This document shows positions 52,528 through 61,721 of a stretch of DNA of 64,000 nt, in pieces; position 1 is the stretch's first letter, and each line of letters starts with the position of its first letter. The stretch is taken from positions 1 through 64,000 of the forward strand of contig NZ_JAKRNI010000016.1 in the NCBI RefSeq assembly GCF_022346945.1, given 5' to 3'. The DNA is from Microbacterium sp. ACRRU (GTDB lineage Bacteria; Actinomycetota; Actinomycetes; Actinomycetales; Microbacteriaceae). The notes below the pieces were generated by a model that worked only from the letters and a program-made list of their open reading frames with translations, had not been told where the DNA came from and made no database searches. The translations under genes were made by a program, and so were the position numbers.

Positions 52528-52533
52528 AGCCTA
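52528..52533 (-). promoter_or_regulatory. -10 element of dapB (leaderless type)
   Basis: TAGGCT on the minus strand, 6 nt before the dapB ATG. Confidence 0.6.
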
Positions 52534-52592
52534 AGTGGCGGCACGGTGAGCGGGCCGGTCCTGTCCACAGACGCGCCGAGCCGGCCCTCGCC

Positions 52593-52598
52593 TAGCAT
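52593..52598 (+). promoter_or_regulatory. -10 element of the GNAT gene (leaderless type)
   Basis: TAGCAT, 6 nt (CGGAGG), GTG at 52605. Divergent from the dapB promoter 60 bp away. Confidence 0.5.
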
Positions 52599-52604
52599 CG
52601 GAGG

Positions 52605-53078
52605 GTGGTCTCGATTCGCACCTCCCCCGTCGATGCTCCGGACGCCCACGCACTGCTCGTGGAGTACTTCGCCCTCCGCGCCTCGATCTTCCCCGGTGGT
52701 CCCGGCGCCTACCGGACGGTCTTCCCGCTCCCCGCGACGTTCGTCGAGCCCGCCGGTGTCTTCGTCGTCCTCGACGACGACGAGGGACGGCCCGTCGGGT
52801 GCGGCGGAATCCGACGCATCGCCGATGGACCGGACGGCCCCCGCGATGAGGTGAAGCACCTCTTCGTCCGCGACACCGGCCGCGGGCGCGGGTGGGGACG
52901 CCTCATCCTCGAGGATCTCGAGCGCCGTGCGCGCGAGCGCGGCGCCGCCGAACTCGTGCTCGACACCCATCACACCCTGGATGCCGCCGGAGGGCTTTAC
53001 GCACGATCGGGCTTCCACGCGATCCCCGCGTACAACGACAACACGAACGCGACACGCTGGTACGGCAAGTCGCTGTGA
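52605..53078 (+). CDS. GNAT family N-acetyltransferase
   Basis: A 157-residue acetyltransferase with VKHLFVRDTGRGRGWGRLILEDLE (about 84-107) as the acetyl-CoA site and LYARSGFHAIPAYN near the end. Substrate unknown. GTG 52605 is fixed by the leaderless -10. Confidence 0.85.
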   Translation: MVSIRTSPVDAPDAHALLVEYFALRASIFPGGPGAYRTVFPLPATFVEPAGVFVVLDDDEGRPVGCGGIRRIADGPDGPRDEVKHLFVRDTGRGRGWGRLILEDLERRARERGAAELVLDTHHTLDAAGGLYARSGFHAIPAYNDNTNATRWYGKSL

Positions 53079-53080
53079 GT

Positions 53081-53105
53081 CGCGCGGTCGTCGAAGCGCC
53101 GCGCG
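53081..53105. terminator. hairpin between convergent GNAT and phosphatase genes
   Basis: CGCGCGG and CCGCGCG form a perfect 7-bp stem with an 11-nt loop. Confidence 0.45.
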
Positions 53106-53109
53106 CGTT

Positions 53110-53712
53110 CTAGACCGGCAGCGGGTCGACCAGCCCGGTGCGCAGCTCGACCGGCAGGTGCGACAGGTCGTTGTGCGACAGCAGAGTCCAAGGTCGGCCC
53201 TTCTTCTGCGCGATGACGGTCAGGCCGCAGTAGGCCTGGTTGATCGTCATCCACCGCCAGTCGGGGGCCTGCAGCACTTCGCGGACGAACCACGCGATCA
53301 CGAAGTTGTGCGTGATGAGGAGCTCATGCACCTCCCCCGTCTTCCGAGCGAGGAACTCCGCGGTCGCGTCGGCCATCTGCGCGCGCCCCGCCTCCACCTC
53401 CGCCTCGGTCACGGCGCCGAAGAACGGCTCGTACGCGGCCGGGGTCTCGGGCGTCATCCCCGTCGGCACGCAGTCGAAGAGCAGAGCGGATGCCTCGGGC
53501 GACACCGACGGCAGGCGTTCGGCGACCGCACGGGCCGTCTGCGCGGCGCGCTCGAGAGGCGAGTGCCACACGGCATCCAACGGCAGCCCGGACAGGCGGT
53601 CGGCCAGCAGCCCGGCCTGACGCTGACCGCGCGGAGACAGTGGCCCGTCGGTGAGTCCGTGCTCGGCATCCTGGTGCTCGCCATGGCGCACCAGGTAGAT
53701 GTAGTGCGTCAC
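53110..53712 (-). CDS. histidine phosphatase family protein
   Basis: A 200-residue phosphoglycerate-mutase-like phosphatase. The phospho-accepting histidine is in YLVRHGEHQDAEHG (His about 10), the second arginine region is HSPLERAAQTA and the second histidine is in LLITHNFVIAWFVRE. The start is GTG 53712 with GAGGTGA upstream. Broad-specificity phosphatase is the best general call. Confidence 0.88.
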   Translation of the reverse strand: MTHYIYLVRHGEHQDAEHGLTDGPLSPRGQRQAGLLADRLSGLPLDAVWHSPLERAAQTARAVAERLPSVSPEASALLFDCVPTGMTPETPAAYEPFFGAVTEAEVEAGRAQMADATAEFLARKTGEVHELLITHNFVIAWFVREVLQAPDWRWMTINQAYCGLTVIAQKKGRPWTLLSHNDLSHLPVELRTGLVDPLPV

Positions 53713-53791
53713 GTCAACTCACCTCGTCGTCAGTGTGCGGGCCCCCCGCAAAACACTTCCAGCCTACGTCACACCCCCGACACGCGGCCGG

Positions 53792-54817
53792 TCAGTCCGC
53801 GGCGCGGGCGATGTCCGACAAGTGTGCCCGGCTCAGACGCACGCCGACCGCGCGCATGCATTCCACGACGTGGCGCGGCGCGAAAGCGTTCACGATCGGA
53901 GCCGTGACCACTTTCTGCGCGAGCAACCAGGCCACCGCGACAGCGGCATCCGGAATCCCCAGCTCTTCGCCGATCGCGTCGAGCGCCCGCAGCACCCGCG
54001 AGCCGCGGCGATTCAGATTCGCGGCCAGCTGCGAGCCGCGCACCGAGCTCGTCTGCTGCCCGCGCGTCCGAGTCTCGCCCGCGAGGAAGCCGTGCGCGAG
54101 GGGGTGCGAGGGTGTCACCGCGATGCCCTGCGCGGAGGCGATGAGGCGAAGGTCGCCGTCGAACTCGTCGCGCCGCAGGACGTTGTAGGGCACGTCGAGC
54201 ACCGTGACCCGCGGGTAGCCGGCCGAGGAGAGGATGCGCGCTTCCACCAGCTGCGCCGCGGTGTAGCCGTGGGCCCCGATCGCGCGCACCTTGCCGCTGT
54301 CGACGAGCCACTCGCACGTGGCGAGGGTGTCTTCGAGCACCGCCGGATCACCGCGCACGGAGTCCAGCGACAGCACGTCGATGCGATCGGTGCCCAGGCG
54401 ACTCAGCGACCCCTCGACGGCCCGAACGAGGTTGACGGCACCGAGTCCGGGGTTGTCGGGGTGTCGCCCCACCCGCACCGTCAGGACGGTGTCCTCGCGC
54501 GTCCGGCGCGATTGCATCCAGGAACCGATGATGTACTCGCTGCGACCGGCGGCGTAGCTGTCGGCGGTGTGGACGGCGTTCCCGCCGAGCTCGACGTAGG
54601 TGTCGAGGATGTCGTGACTCACCTTCGCGTCGACGTTCCACCCGAACTCGCCCCCGCCCAGGAACAGCGGGAAGACATCGAAGCCCGTCTCACCGAGGGG
54701 AACGCGCACGTGGGAGCCGAGGCCGGGCCCCTGAAGAGTCACCGGTGCGGACGGGTGCGGCACACGATTCCGACGCAGGGGCGGCGGCGCCGTCTCGTCG
54801 ACGCCCGAGCCGCTCAT
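53792..54817 (-). CDS. aldo/keto-reductase-like protein with altered catalytic residues
   Basis: A 341-residue TIM-barrel protein of the aldo/keto reductase fold. The segment VHTADSYAAGRSEYIIGSW aligns with the family DTAxxYG; Tyr88 is kept, but the Asp is His83, the catalytic Lys appears as Arg115 (VLTVRVG) and the His as Asp152 (LSLDSVRG). SGKVRAIGAHGY is typical. So reductase activity is doubtful. The first 35 residues are an extension. The ATG at 54817 has GAGGAG 7 nt upstream. Confidence 0.78.
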   Translation of the reverse strand: MSGSGVDETAPPPLRRNRVPHPSAPVTLQGPGLGSHVRVPLGETGFDVFPLFLGGGEFGWNVDAKVSHDILDTYVELGGNAVHTADSYAAGRSEYIIGSWMQSRRTREDTVLTVRVGRHPDNPGLGAVNLVRAVEGSLSRLGTDRIDVLSLDSVRGDPAVLEDTLATCEWLVDSGKVRAIGAHGYTAAQLVEARILSSAGYPRVTVLDVPYNVLRRDEFDGDLRLIASAQGIAVTPSHPLAHGFLAGETRTRGQQTSSVRGSQLAANLNRRGSRVLRALDAIGEELGIPDAAVAVAWLLAQKVVTAPIVNAFAPRHVVECMRAVGVRLSRAHLSDIARAAD

Positions 54818-54993
54818 CGGCTTCTCCTCGTGCGCCGGAGACCGGACGCCGGCGGCGCCCGCTTCGCCCCCCGACGCGTATTTCGAGGGTAGGGCCTGGC
54901 CGGCCGGTGGCTGCCGATTCTCCCGGCTCGGCGGTAAACATTGCATAACGCTTGGTGTCACGCGCATCGCACGCACGCGGAGCGGCAGAATGC

Positions 54994-55028
54994 ACGGATG
55001 CCCGCCCCGCACGAAGCGGGACGGGCAT
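54994..55028 (-). terminator. terminator of pnp
   Basis: Arms of 15 nt (54994-55008 and 55014-55028) pair with a single C/A mismatch around a 5-nt loop, 14 nt after the pnp stop. Confidence 0.8.
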
Positions 55029-55042
55029 CCGGTGACGCGGGA

Positions 55043-57340
55043 TCAGCCCTCGGCGGGAGCCTCGGGGCCTTCGCTGGCGGCCGCGGAGCTCTGCGTGTCG
55101 GCAGGCTCCGGGGTGGTGGCTGCCTCGTCGAGCACGGGCTCGAGCGACAGCTTGCCGCGGTCGTCGATCTTGGTGATGCGCACCAGGATCTTGCGGCCGA
55201 CCGACAGGACGTCTTCGACGTTCTCGACGCGCTTGCCGCCGGCGAGCTTGCGGACCTCGCTGACGTGCAGCAGGCCGTCCTTGCCGGGCAGGAGCGAGAT
55301 GAACGCGCCGAACGTCGCGATCTTCACGACCGTACCCAGGAACTGCTCGCCGACCTCGGGGTTGGTCGGGTTCGCGATCGCGTTGACCTGCGCACGGGCA
55401 GCCTCGGCCGAGGGGCCGTCGGTCGCGCCGATGTAGACGGTGCCGTCCTCCTCGATGGAGATGTCGGCGCCGGTCTCGTCCTGGATCGCGTTGATCGTCT
55501 TGCCCTTGGGGCCGATCAGCTCACCGATCTTGTCGACCGGGATCTGCACGCTGATGACGCGGGGCGCGGTGGGCGCCATCTCGTCGGGCGCGTCGATCGC
55601 CGCGTTGAGCACACCGAGGATCGTGAGGCGCGCCTCGCGGGCCTGCTGCAGCGCCGCGGTGAGCACCGACGACGGGATGCCGTCGAGCTTGGTGTCGAGC
55701 TGGATCGCCGTGACGAACTCGCTCGTACCCGCGACCTTGAAGTCCATGTCGCCGAGGGCGTCTTCGGCGCCGAGGATGTCGGTCAGCGCGGCGTAGCGCG
55801 TCTGACCGTCGACCTCGTCGGAGACCAGACCCATCGCGATGCCGGCGACGGGGGCGCGCAGCGGCACACCCGCGTTCAGCAGCGAGAGGGTCGAGGCGCA
55901 GACCGAACCCATCGAGGTGGAGCCGTTGGACCCCAGCGCCTCGGAGACCTGACGGATGGCGTACGGGAACTCCTCGCGGCCGGGGAGCACCGGGACGAGA
56001 GCGCGCTCGGCGAGGAAGCCGTGCCCGATCTCGCGACGCTTCGGCGAGCCCACGCGCCCGGTCTCACCGGTCGAGTAGGGCGGGAAGTTGTAGTGGTGCA
56101 TGTAGCGCTTGCTCGTCGTGGGCGAGAGCGAGTCGATCTGCTGCTCCATCTTGAGCATGTTCAGCGTGGTGACGCCCAGGATCTGGGTCTCTCCGCGCTG
56201 GAAGATCGCCGAGCCGTGGACGCGCGGGATGACCTGCACCTCGGCGTCGAGCGGGCGGATGTCGGCGAGGCCACGACCGTCGATGCGCACACCCTCGGTG
56301 AGGATGCGACCGCGCACGATCTTCTTGGTGACCGACTTGTACGCCGCGGAGAACTCCAGCGGCGCGCCCGCGGGAAGCTCGCCCGCCTCGACCGCGGAGA
56401 TAAGATCGGCCTTGACGCGGTCCTTGACGGCGTCGTCGGCGTTCTGCCGCTCCTGCTTGTCGGCGATCTGGTAGACGCCGACGAGGTCGTCGTACGCGCG
56501 GCCGGCGACGAAGTCGTAGACCTCGGAGCTGTACGCGGGGAAGACCGGGTAGGGCTGGATCTCCTTGGCGGCAGTGTTCGCCACGACGTTCTGCGCGGCG
56601 ACGAGCTCGCGGATGAAGGGCTTCGAGGCCTCGAGGCCCTCGGCCACGACCTGCTCGTTCGGCTTGGTGGCGCCGCCCTTGATGAGGCTCCAGCTGCCCT
56701 CGGTGGCCTCGGCCTCGACCATCATGATCGCGACGTCGCCGTCCTCCAGGACGCGACCGGCGACGATCAGGTCGAAAACGGCGTCCTCGAGCTGCGCGGC
56801 GGTGGGGAACGCGACCCACTGGTCGGCATGCTCGCCGTGACCGGGGATGAGCGCGAGGCGCACACCCGCGATGGGGCCCGAGAACGGCAGACCCGAGATC
56901 TGGGTCGACAGCGACGCGGCGTTGATCGCGAGGGCGTCGTAGAACTCGCCCGGCGCGATCGAGAGCACGGTCACGACGATCTGCACCTCGTTGCGGAGGC
57001 CGTCGACGAACGACGGGCGCAGCGGACGGTCGATGAGACGGCACACGAGGATGGCCTCGGTGGACGGGCGACCCTCGCGGCGGAAGAACGAGCCGGGGAT
57101 CTTGCCGGCGGCGTACGAGCGCTCCTCGACGTCGACGGTGAGCGGGAAGAAGTCGAAGCCTTCACGCGGGTGCTTGCCGGCGCTGGTGGCCGAGAGAAGC
57201 ATGGTCTCTTCGTCGAGGTACGCGGCGACCGAGCCCTGCGCCTGCTGCGCGAGACGACCGGTTTCGAAGCGAACCGTGCGGGTACCGAAACGGCCGTTGT
57301 CGAGAACGGCCTCTGCGGCGGTAATTTCCGGACCTTCCAA
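55043..57340 (-). CDS. pnp: polyribonucleotide nucleotidyltransferase
   Basis: Phosphorolytic 3'-5' exoribonuclease and RNA tailing enzyme, 765 residues. Two RNase PH domains (about 15-260 and 350-590), then KH ([20 protein letters not shown]) and S1 ([20 protein letters not shown]) domains, and an acidic Ala-rich tail. The start is TTG at 57340: AGGAGG stands 6 nt before it and the protein begins [15 protein letters not shown]. The frame stays open for another 110 codons upstream without ribosome sites. rpsO, its usual neighbour, is not in this window. Confidence 0.96.
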   Translation of the reverse strand: MEGPEITAAEAVLDNGRFGTRTVRFETGRLAQQAQGSVAAYLDEETMLLSATSAGKHPREGFDFFPLTVDVEERSYAAGKIPGSFFRREGRPSTEAILVCRLIDRPLRPSFVDGLRNEVQIVVTVLSIAPGEFYDALAINAASLSTQISGLPFSGPIAGVRLALIPGHGEHADQWVAFPTAAQLEDAVFDLIVAGRVLEDGDVAIMMVEAEATEGSWSLIKGGATKPNEQVVAEGLEASKPFIRELVAAQNVVANTAAKEIQPYPVFPAYSSEVYDFVAGRAYDDLVGVYQIADKQERQNADDAVKDRVKADLISAVEAGELPAGAPLEFSAAYKSVTKKIVRGRILTEGVRIDGRGLADIRPLDAEVQVIPRVHGSAIFQRGETQILGVTTLNMLKMEQQIDSLSPTTSKRYMHHYNFPPYSTGETGRVGSPKRREIGHGFLAERALVPVLPGREEFPYAIRQVSEALGSNGSTSMGSVCASTLSLLNAGVPLRAPVAGIAMGLVSDEVDGQTRYAALTDILGAEDALGDMDFKVAGTSEFVTAIQLDTKLDGIPSSVLTAALQQAREARLTILGVLNAAIDAPDEMAPTAPRVISVQIPVDKIGELIGPKGKTINAIQDETGADISIEEDGTVYIGATDGPSAEAARAQVNAIANPTNPEVGEQFLGTVVKIATFGAFISLLPGKDGLLHVSEVRKLAGGKRVENVEDVLSVGRKILVRITKIDDRGKLSLEPVLDEAATTPEPADTQSSAAASEGPEAPAEG

Positions 57341-57587
57341 GAGGTCCCTCCTTCTTTGTTTAGGCTCGCCGCCCCGTGTGGGCGACGAGCAGACATGCGA
57401 AGGAGCAGGAACAGGCAGAAAGGGCGCGCCGACACGTCGACCCGGAAATCCCGGCGACTGGCCACCAGTAGACGACCACCCGGCGTCATGACGGGGAGTC
57501 CACCACAGGGGACCAGCGTCTGCCGGCCTGCTCCGTGAGCTCATCTTGAGTTGAGCGGATGCCATGGCGGCACCCTCCGAGAGCCTA
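57341..57587 (-). promoter_or_regulatory. pnp promoter and 5' leader with hairpin
   Basis: TAGGCT (57587-57582, minus strand) is a likely -10, giving a leader of about 235 nt. A 27-nt hairpin at 57364-57390 (GCTCG/CGAGC plus an inner GC stem with one mismatch) lies just before the ribosome site, as in pnp leaders that are cut by RNase III and self-regulated. The rest of the 303-nt gap holds nothing else recognisable apart from the next promoter. Confidence 0.45.
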
Positions 57588-57631
57588 TCAGGGCGGGGCA
57601 TCCGCCGGTGGTTCTGCGGCGAGGCGTGCCG

Positions 57632-57637
57632 TACCCT
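57632..57637 (+). promoter_or_regulatory. -10 element of the secreted SLT-like gene (leaderless type)
   Basis: TACCCT, 6 nt (CGCCTC), ATG at 57644. Confidence 0.5.
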
Positions 57638-57643
57638 CGCCTC

Positions 57644-58927
57644 ATGGGCCTCAGACGTCACACGCGTCACATGGTTCTGGCGTGTGCCCTGGCGTGCGGC
57701 GCTGCCATCGCCGCACCCGCGACCGTCGCCACCGCGACGCCTTCTCGCCTCGTCGCGGCGGAGGACGGGGATGCCGCCGTGCGGGAGATCCAGAGCCAGC
57801 TCGATGCCGCGGAGGCAGCGGCGTCGGCCGCGTCGCGCGACGCGCTCGACGCCTCGGCGATCGCCGAACGCACGCGGCTTCTAGCCGAGAGCACTGCGGA
57901 GCGAGCGGAGGCGCTGACCGCCCAGAGCATCGCCGCCGACGCGGCGGGGGCGGCGGCGAGCGCGCGCGCGGGCGCGAGCGCGTCCCGCCTCTACCGCACG
58001 ACGGCCGGCGGACCGCTCGTCGCGCAATTGCTGACCACGGCCGACCCGGAGTCGCTGCTGCAGCGCCTCGGCATCCTGGATCGGGTGACGACGGTGACGG
58101 CTCGCACGGCGGGCGAGGCCCGCAGCGCCGCCGACGTCGCCGCGTCGCTGCGCGCACAGGCGGACGCCGCACGGGTCGAGGCCGCCCGCCTGGCGAGCGC
58201 AGCGGAGACGACCGCCGCCGAAGCGCGGGCACGGGCGGATGCCGAGGCGACCACGGTCGCGCAGACCCGGACCGAGCTCGACGACCTTTTCGGCCGGTTG
58301 GCCGCGCTGCGCGCGACTTCGGTCGCGCAGGAACGCGCCGCGCGTCTGGCCCAGCAGACCGCGGCGCAAGCGGCCGCACCGGGTGGGGCGACCGGGGGTC
58401 AGAGCGGTGCGCCGGCGGGCGGCGGGTCCGCCGTCGGAAACGGCGGCGGTTCGGGTTCAGGCCCGTCCGGCGGGTCGGGTTCGCCCGGCTCGTCCGGCTC
58501 GTCCGGCGGAACGGGTGCCGGCGGGTCCGGCTCGACGGGAGGATCGGGCTCCGGCGGGTCGACTTCCGGTGGATCCGGCTCCGGGTCGGGGGGAACCACC
58601 GCACCGCCGGGATCCACCATGACTCCCGCGCAGGCCCGCGACCACGCCCGTGGCGCCCTCGGCGGCTACGGCTGGGGAGACGATCAGTTCTCCTGCCTCG
58701 TCTCACTGTGGAACCGGGAGTCGGGGTGGCGCGCCGACGCCTACAACCCGTGGAGCGGCGCCTATGGCATCCCGCAGGCACTCCCGGGAGACAAGATGGC
58801 CGCGGCCGGTCCGGATTGGCGCACGAACGCCGCGACCCAGATCGCGTGGGGCCTGTCGTACATCACGTCTCGTTACGGCTCCCCCTGCGCCGCGTGGGCC
58901 CACTCCGAGTCCACCGGCTGGTACTGA
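57644..58927 (+). CDS. secreted coiled-coil protein with C-terminal transglycosylase-like domain
   Basis: A 427-residue export protein. A signal peptide (about 1-32, cut near ATATPS) leads to an Ala-rich coiled coil (about 45-245), a Gly/Ser-rich linker (about 245-335) and a C-terminal SLT/aggregation-promoting-factor-like domain from about 345 ([31 protein letters not shown]). The Glu in NRESGW fits the catalytic acid of lytic transglycosylases. Coiled coil plus wall enzyme resembles RipA-type wall hydrolases. Probably cuts peptidoglycan; convergent with the next gene. Confidence 0.85.
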   Translation: MGLRRHTRHMVLACALACGAAIAAPATVATATPSRLVAAEDGDAAVREIQSQLDAAEAAASAASRDALDASAIAERTRLLAESTAERAEALTAQSIAADAAGAAASARAGASASRLYRTTAGGPLVAQLLTTADPESLLQRLGILDRVTTVTARTAGEARSAADVAASLRAQADAARVEAARLASAAETTAAEARARADAEATTVAQTRTELDDLFGRLAALRATSVAQERAARLAQQTAAQAAAPGGATGGQSGAPAGGGSAVGNGGGSGSGPSGGSGSPGSSGSSGGTGAGGSGSTGGSGSGGSTSGGSGSGSGGTTAPPGSTMTPAQARDHARGALGGYGWGDDQFSCLVSLWNRESGWRADAYNPWSGAYGIPQALPGDKMAAAGPDWRTNAATQIAWGLSYITSRYGSPCAAWAHSESTGWY

Positions 58928-58939
58928 CGCGCCCGGCGA

Positions 58940-60904
58940 TCACGACGAGGCGCGCTGCCGCTGTCGGTCGCCGCGCGTGGGCAACTCGACGTAGCCGGTG
59001 TGCTTGGGAAGGATGCCATCACCCGCGGTCCGTCCACGGACGCGCCGCCACACCCACGGCAGGGCGTCACGCGTGAGCCAGCCGGGCTGCGGCACGTCGT
59101 CGTCGGCGTGGAGCGCCTCGTCGAGGCCGGACAGCTCCCCCGCGTCCGGCACCCCGAGGGCCTCCGCGGCGCGGTAGGCCACCAGACGATGCCCGCGCGA
59201 GCGCAGGTGGACGAGGTCGTCGGCCCACAGCGGAAGGTCGCCGATCTCGGCGACCGCCTCGAGGTCGAGCAGGATCGCGCCGTGCGCGCGGGCGATGCGC
59301 CGCAGCTCGACGTTGTACGCCGCGAAGCGACGGGCGAAGATGCGCGCCGCCGCGCGTCGGGGCAGGAACGTGGTGGCCAGGAGCACGTCGGCACCGGTGC
59401 GGCGAACGGCCCGGACGGCCGACTCGACCTCGGCCACGAGGGCGGGGATCACCGGCGCGGGCCCGACGAGGTCATTCGCCCCGATGAGGATCGACACGAG
59501 ATCCGGCTCGAGCGCGAGGGCCGCGGGGATCTGCTCGTCGATGAGGTGCCGCACGCGGCGGCTGCGCACCGCGAAGTTCGCGTACCGGAAGGGGCCCTCG
59601 TCGCTCGTGTGCGCCAAGAGCTCGGCGAGACGGTCCGCCCAGCCGCGGAATTGCCCGGTGGGCATGCGCGAGGCGTCGCACAGCCCCTCGGTGAGGGAGT
59701 CCCCGAGCGCGACGAAGCGCGTCCAACGACCGCGCGACCGGGGGGCGGGCACTTCGGGGCGCGCTCCCGAACGCACCAGCATCCCGTCGTCCATGGAGCG
59801 CAGCGCCGCCGCCTCGCGGTAGTGCCCCACCAGGTCGCCCGTCAGCGCCTCCCACGTGCGTCCGGCAACGGCGTCCCGCGCCGCGCGCGCGAACGCTCGG
59901 CGCTTGGACTCGTCGCCGACGAGGTCGGCGACCCGGGCCCGCAGATCCTCGAGGTCACCCGGACGGTAGAGCCAGCCGTCGACGCTCGAGCGCACGAGGT
60001 CCAGCGGCCCGCCGACGCCCGTCGCCACGACGGGCACGCCGCTGGCGAGGGCTTCCTGGATCGTCTGTCCGAACGTCTCGCTCTCCCCCGGATGGACGAA
60101 CACGTCGAACCCGGCCATCGTCGACGCCAGCGCCTCCCCTGAGAGGTGTCCGGTGAAGACGGCATCCGGGATCGCCCGCTCCAGCGCGGGGCGGGAGGGT
60201 CCGTCGCCCACGATCACCAGACGCGTGCCCGGGAGGTCGGCGAGCGCGCGCAGATCGTCGACCTGCTTCTCGGGGGCGAGTCGCCCCACGTATCCCACGA
60301 TGCGTTCCCCGGACGGGGCGACGGCGGCGCGCCAGGCCTCGTCGCGGTGCTCGGGGGCGAAGCGGATGGCATCCACTCCCCTGCCCCACCGGCGCACGCG
60401 GTCCACGCCCAGCCCTTCGAGCTGCCGCATCGACGCCGACGACGGCGCGAGCGTGAGCGTCGCGCGGCGGTGCAGCCGCGTGACGTGCCCCGCAACGAGA
60501 GCGGTCGCCTGCGGGAGTCCGTACTTCTGGGCGTACGCGATGACATCGGTCTGGTAGACCGCGACGGAGGGGATCTTCAGCGCATCGGCGGCGGCGAGGC
60601 CCTGCCAGCCGAGGACGAACGGGGATGCCAGGTGCACGACGTCGGGGCGGAACTCGCGCAGCAGGGCACCCAGGCGTGCCGCGCGCGCGAACACCACGCG
60701 GACCTCGGGGTAGGACGGCAGCGGCACCGACCGGAGCAGTTCGGTGCGGGCGCCGTGCAGGTCGGCGGTGACGTCGCCGGATTTGGGGGCGATCACGAGC
60801 GTCTCGTGGCCCGCCTCCGCCAGATGGCGCAGGACATGGAGAACGGAACCGGTGACCCCGTTCATGTGCGGGAGGAAGGACTCGGCCAGCAGCGCGACTC
60901 TCAC
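58940..60904 (-). CDS. fusion of GT4 glycosyltransferase and SGNH/GDSL hydrolase
   Basis: A 654-residue two-domain protein. Residues 1-370 are a GT-B family 4 glycosyltransferase (MRVALLAESFLPHMNGVTGS, VGYVGRLAPEKQVDDL, HPGESETFGQTIQEALASGVP), similar to PimB/MgtA-type mannosyltransferases. Residues about 392-654 are an SGNH hydrolase: GDSLTEG with Ser403, GANDL block III and DDLVHLRSRGHR block V. There is no stop or frame break between, although an internal ATG at 59794 marks where a separate gene might start. The GTG at 60904 has CACCCT 6 nt upstream. Probably works on lipid or wall glycans; substrate unknown. Confidence 0.85.
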   Translation of the reverse strand: MRVALLAESFLPHMNGVTGSVLHVLRHLAEAGHETLVIAPKSGDVTADLHGARTELLRSVPLPSYPEVRVVFARAARLGALLREFRPDVVHLASPFVLGWQGLAAADALKIPSVAVYQTDVIAYAQKYGLPQATALVAGHVTRLHRRATLTLAPSSASMRQLEGLGVDRVRRWGRGVDAIRFAPEHRDEAWRAAVAPSGERIVGYVGRLAPEKQVDDLRALADLPGTRLVIVGDGPSRPALERAIPDAVFTGHLSGEALASTMAGFDVFVHPGESETFGQTIQEALASGVPVVATGVGGPLDLVRSSVDGWLYRPGDLEDLRARVADLVGDESKRRAFARAARDAVAGRTWEALTGDLVGHYREAAALRSMDDGMLVRSGARPEVPAPRSRGRWTRFVALGDSLTEGLCDASRMPTGQFRGWADRLAELLAHTSDEGPFRYANFAVRSRRVRHLIDEQIPAALALEPDLVSILIGANDLVGPAPVIPALVAEVESAVRAVRRTGADVLLATTFLPRRAAARIFARRFAAYNVELRRIARAHGAILLDLEAVAEIGDLPLWADDLVHLRSRGHRLVAYRAAEALGVPDAGELSGLDEALHADDDVPQPGWLTRDALPWVWRRVRGRTAGDGILPKHTGYVELPTRGDRQRQRASS

Positions 60905-61037
60905 GCCTCCAGGGTGGGACCCCGCGACACGTCGTGGTGTCGATCACGGCCCGACGTTCGCGATGTTCACCGGATGCTCCGCGTCGCGTCACCACCGCGT
61001 GGGCGCCGCGTCTCGATCGACGACCGAGAGTGACGGG

Positions 61038-61655
61038 GTGGACGGGATCGACGCAGGGCTCGAGGCGATCGCGGCGAGCCCGTGGGCGCTGCCCGCGATG
61101 GCCGTCCTGGTGCTGGCGGATGCGTTCCTCGTGGTCGTTCCGGGAGAGGCGGCCGTCACCGCCTTCGGCGCCCTCGCCGTGGCCCACGGCGCCCCTCCGC
61201 TGGCGGCGGTCATCGCGGTCGCGGGGGCAGCGGCGTTCGGCGGCGACCTGTGCTGCTACCTCGTCGGGCGGGCGGTGGGAACGCAACGCTGGGCATGGAT
61301 GCGCGGACCACGGGTCCGTGCGGCACTGGAATGGGCGCGTGCACGGCTGGAACGCAACGCCGCGGTGGTGCTGTTCACCGCGCGCTTCGTGCCGTTCGCG
61401 CGGCTCGCGGTGAACCTCGCCGCCGGCGCCGCCCGCGTGCACCCGCCACGCTTCCTGGGCATCGCCGCGGTCGCGGCCCTGGCGTGGGCGACGTATCAGG
61501 CGGTCATCGGCGCGGTCGTCGCCGCTCTCGTACCGGGCGGGCCGGTGGTGGCGGTCGTCGTGTCGGTCGTCGTTGCGGTCGGGATCGGGGTCGGCATCGA
61601 CGTCCTGCTCGCGCGGCGCGCTCGACGGCGTGCCGCGCGGGAGGGGTCGGCGTAG
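61038..61655 (+). CDS. DedA family membrane protein
   Basis: A 205-residue VTT/DedA protein with about four to five hydrophobic segments. VVVPGEAAVTAFGALA and the signature RFVPFARLAVNLAAGAARV are seen. Some DedA proteins flip undecaprenyl phosphate or phospholipids; no such role is shown here. The start is GTG at 61038, with GAGAG upstream. The 133 nt between it and the divergent glycosyltransferase gene hold no other feature. Confidence 0.85.
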   Translation: MDGIDAGLEAIAASPWALPAMAVLVLADAFLVVVPGEAAVTAFGALAVAHGAPPLAAVIAVAGAAAFGGDLCCYLVGRAVGTQRWAWMRGPRVRAALEWARARLERNAAVVLFTARFVPFARLAVNLAAGAARVHPPRFLGIAAVAALAWATYQAVIGAVVAALVPGGPVVAVVVSVVVAVGIGVGIDVLLARRARRRAAREGSA

Positions 61656-61721
61656 TCGTCGGGACCGGCCCTCCGGGGCGCCGATGTCGATGTCGCGAGC
61701 GCGGATGGCTCCCGGCGGGCT

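Noticed and set aside
54941..57538. An 865-codon open frame antisense to pnp
   Set aside because: Complement shadow of pnp, with no ribosome site and a repetitive Asp/Arg/Gly-rich product.
58400..58620. Gly/Ser-coding GGNTCC-type repeats as a possible CRISPR or satellite array
   Set aside because: They are short degenerate codon repeats inside the linker of the SLT-like protein, without spacers.
57559..59076. A 505-codon plus-strand frame over the secreted SLT-like gene
   Set aside because: It is a different frame of the same gene, Arg-rich and without a domain; the chosen frame has a signal peptide and a conserved C-terminus.
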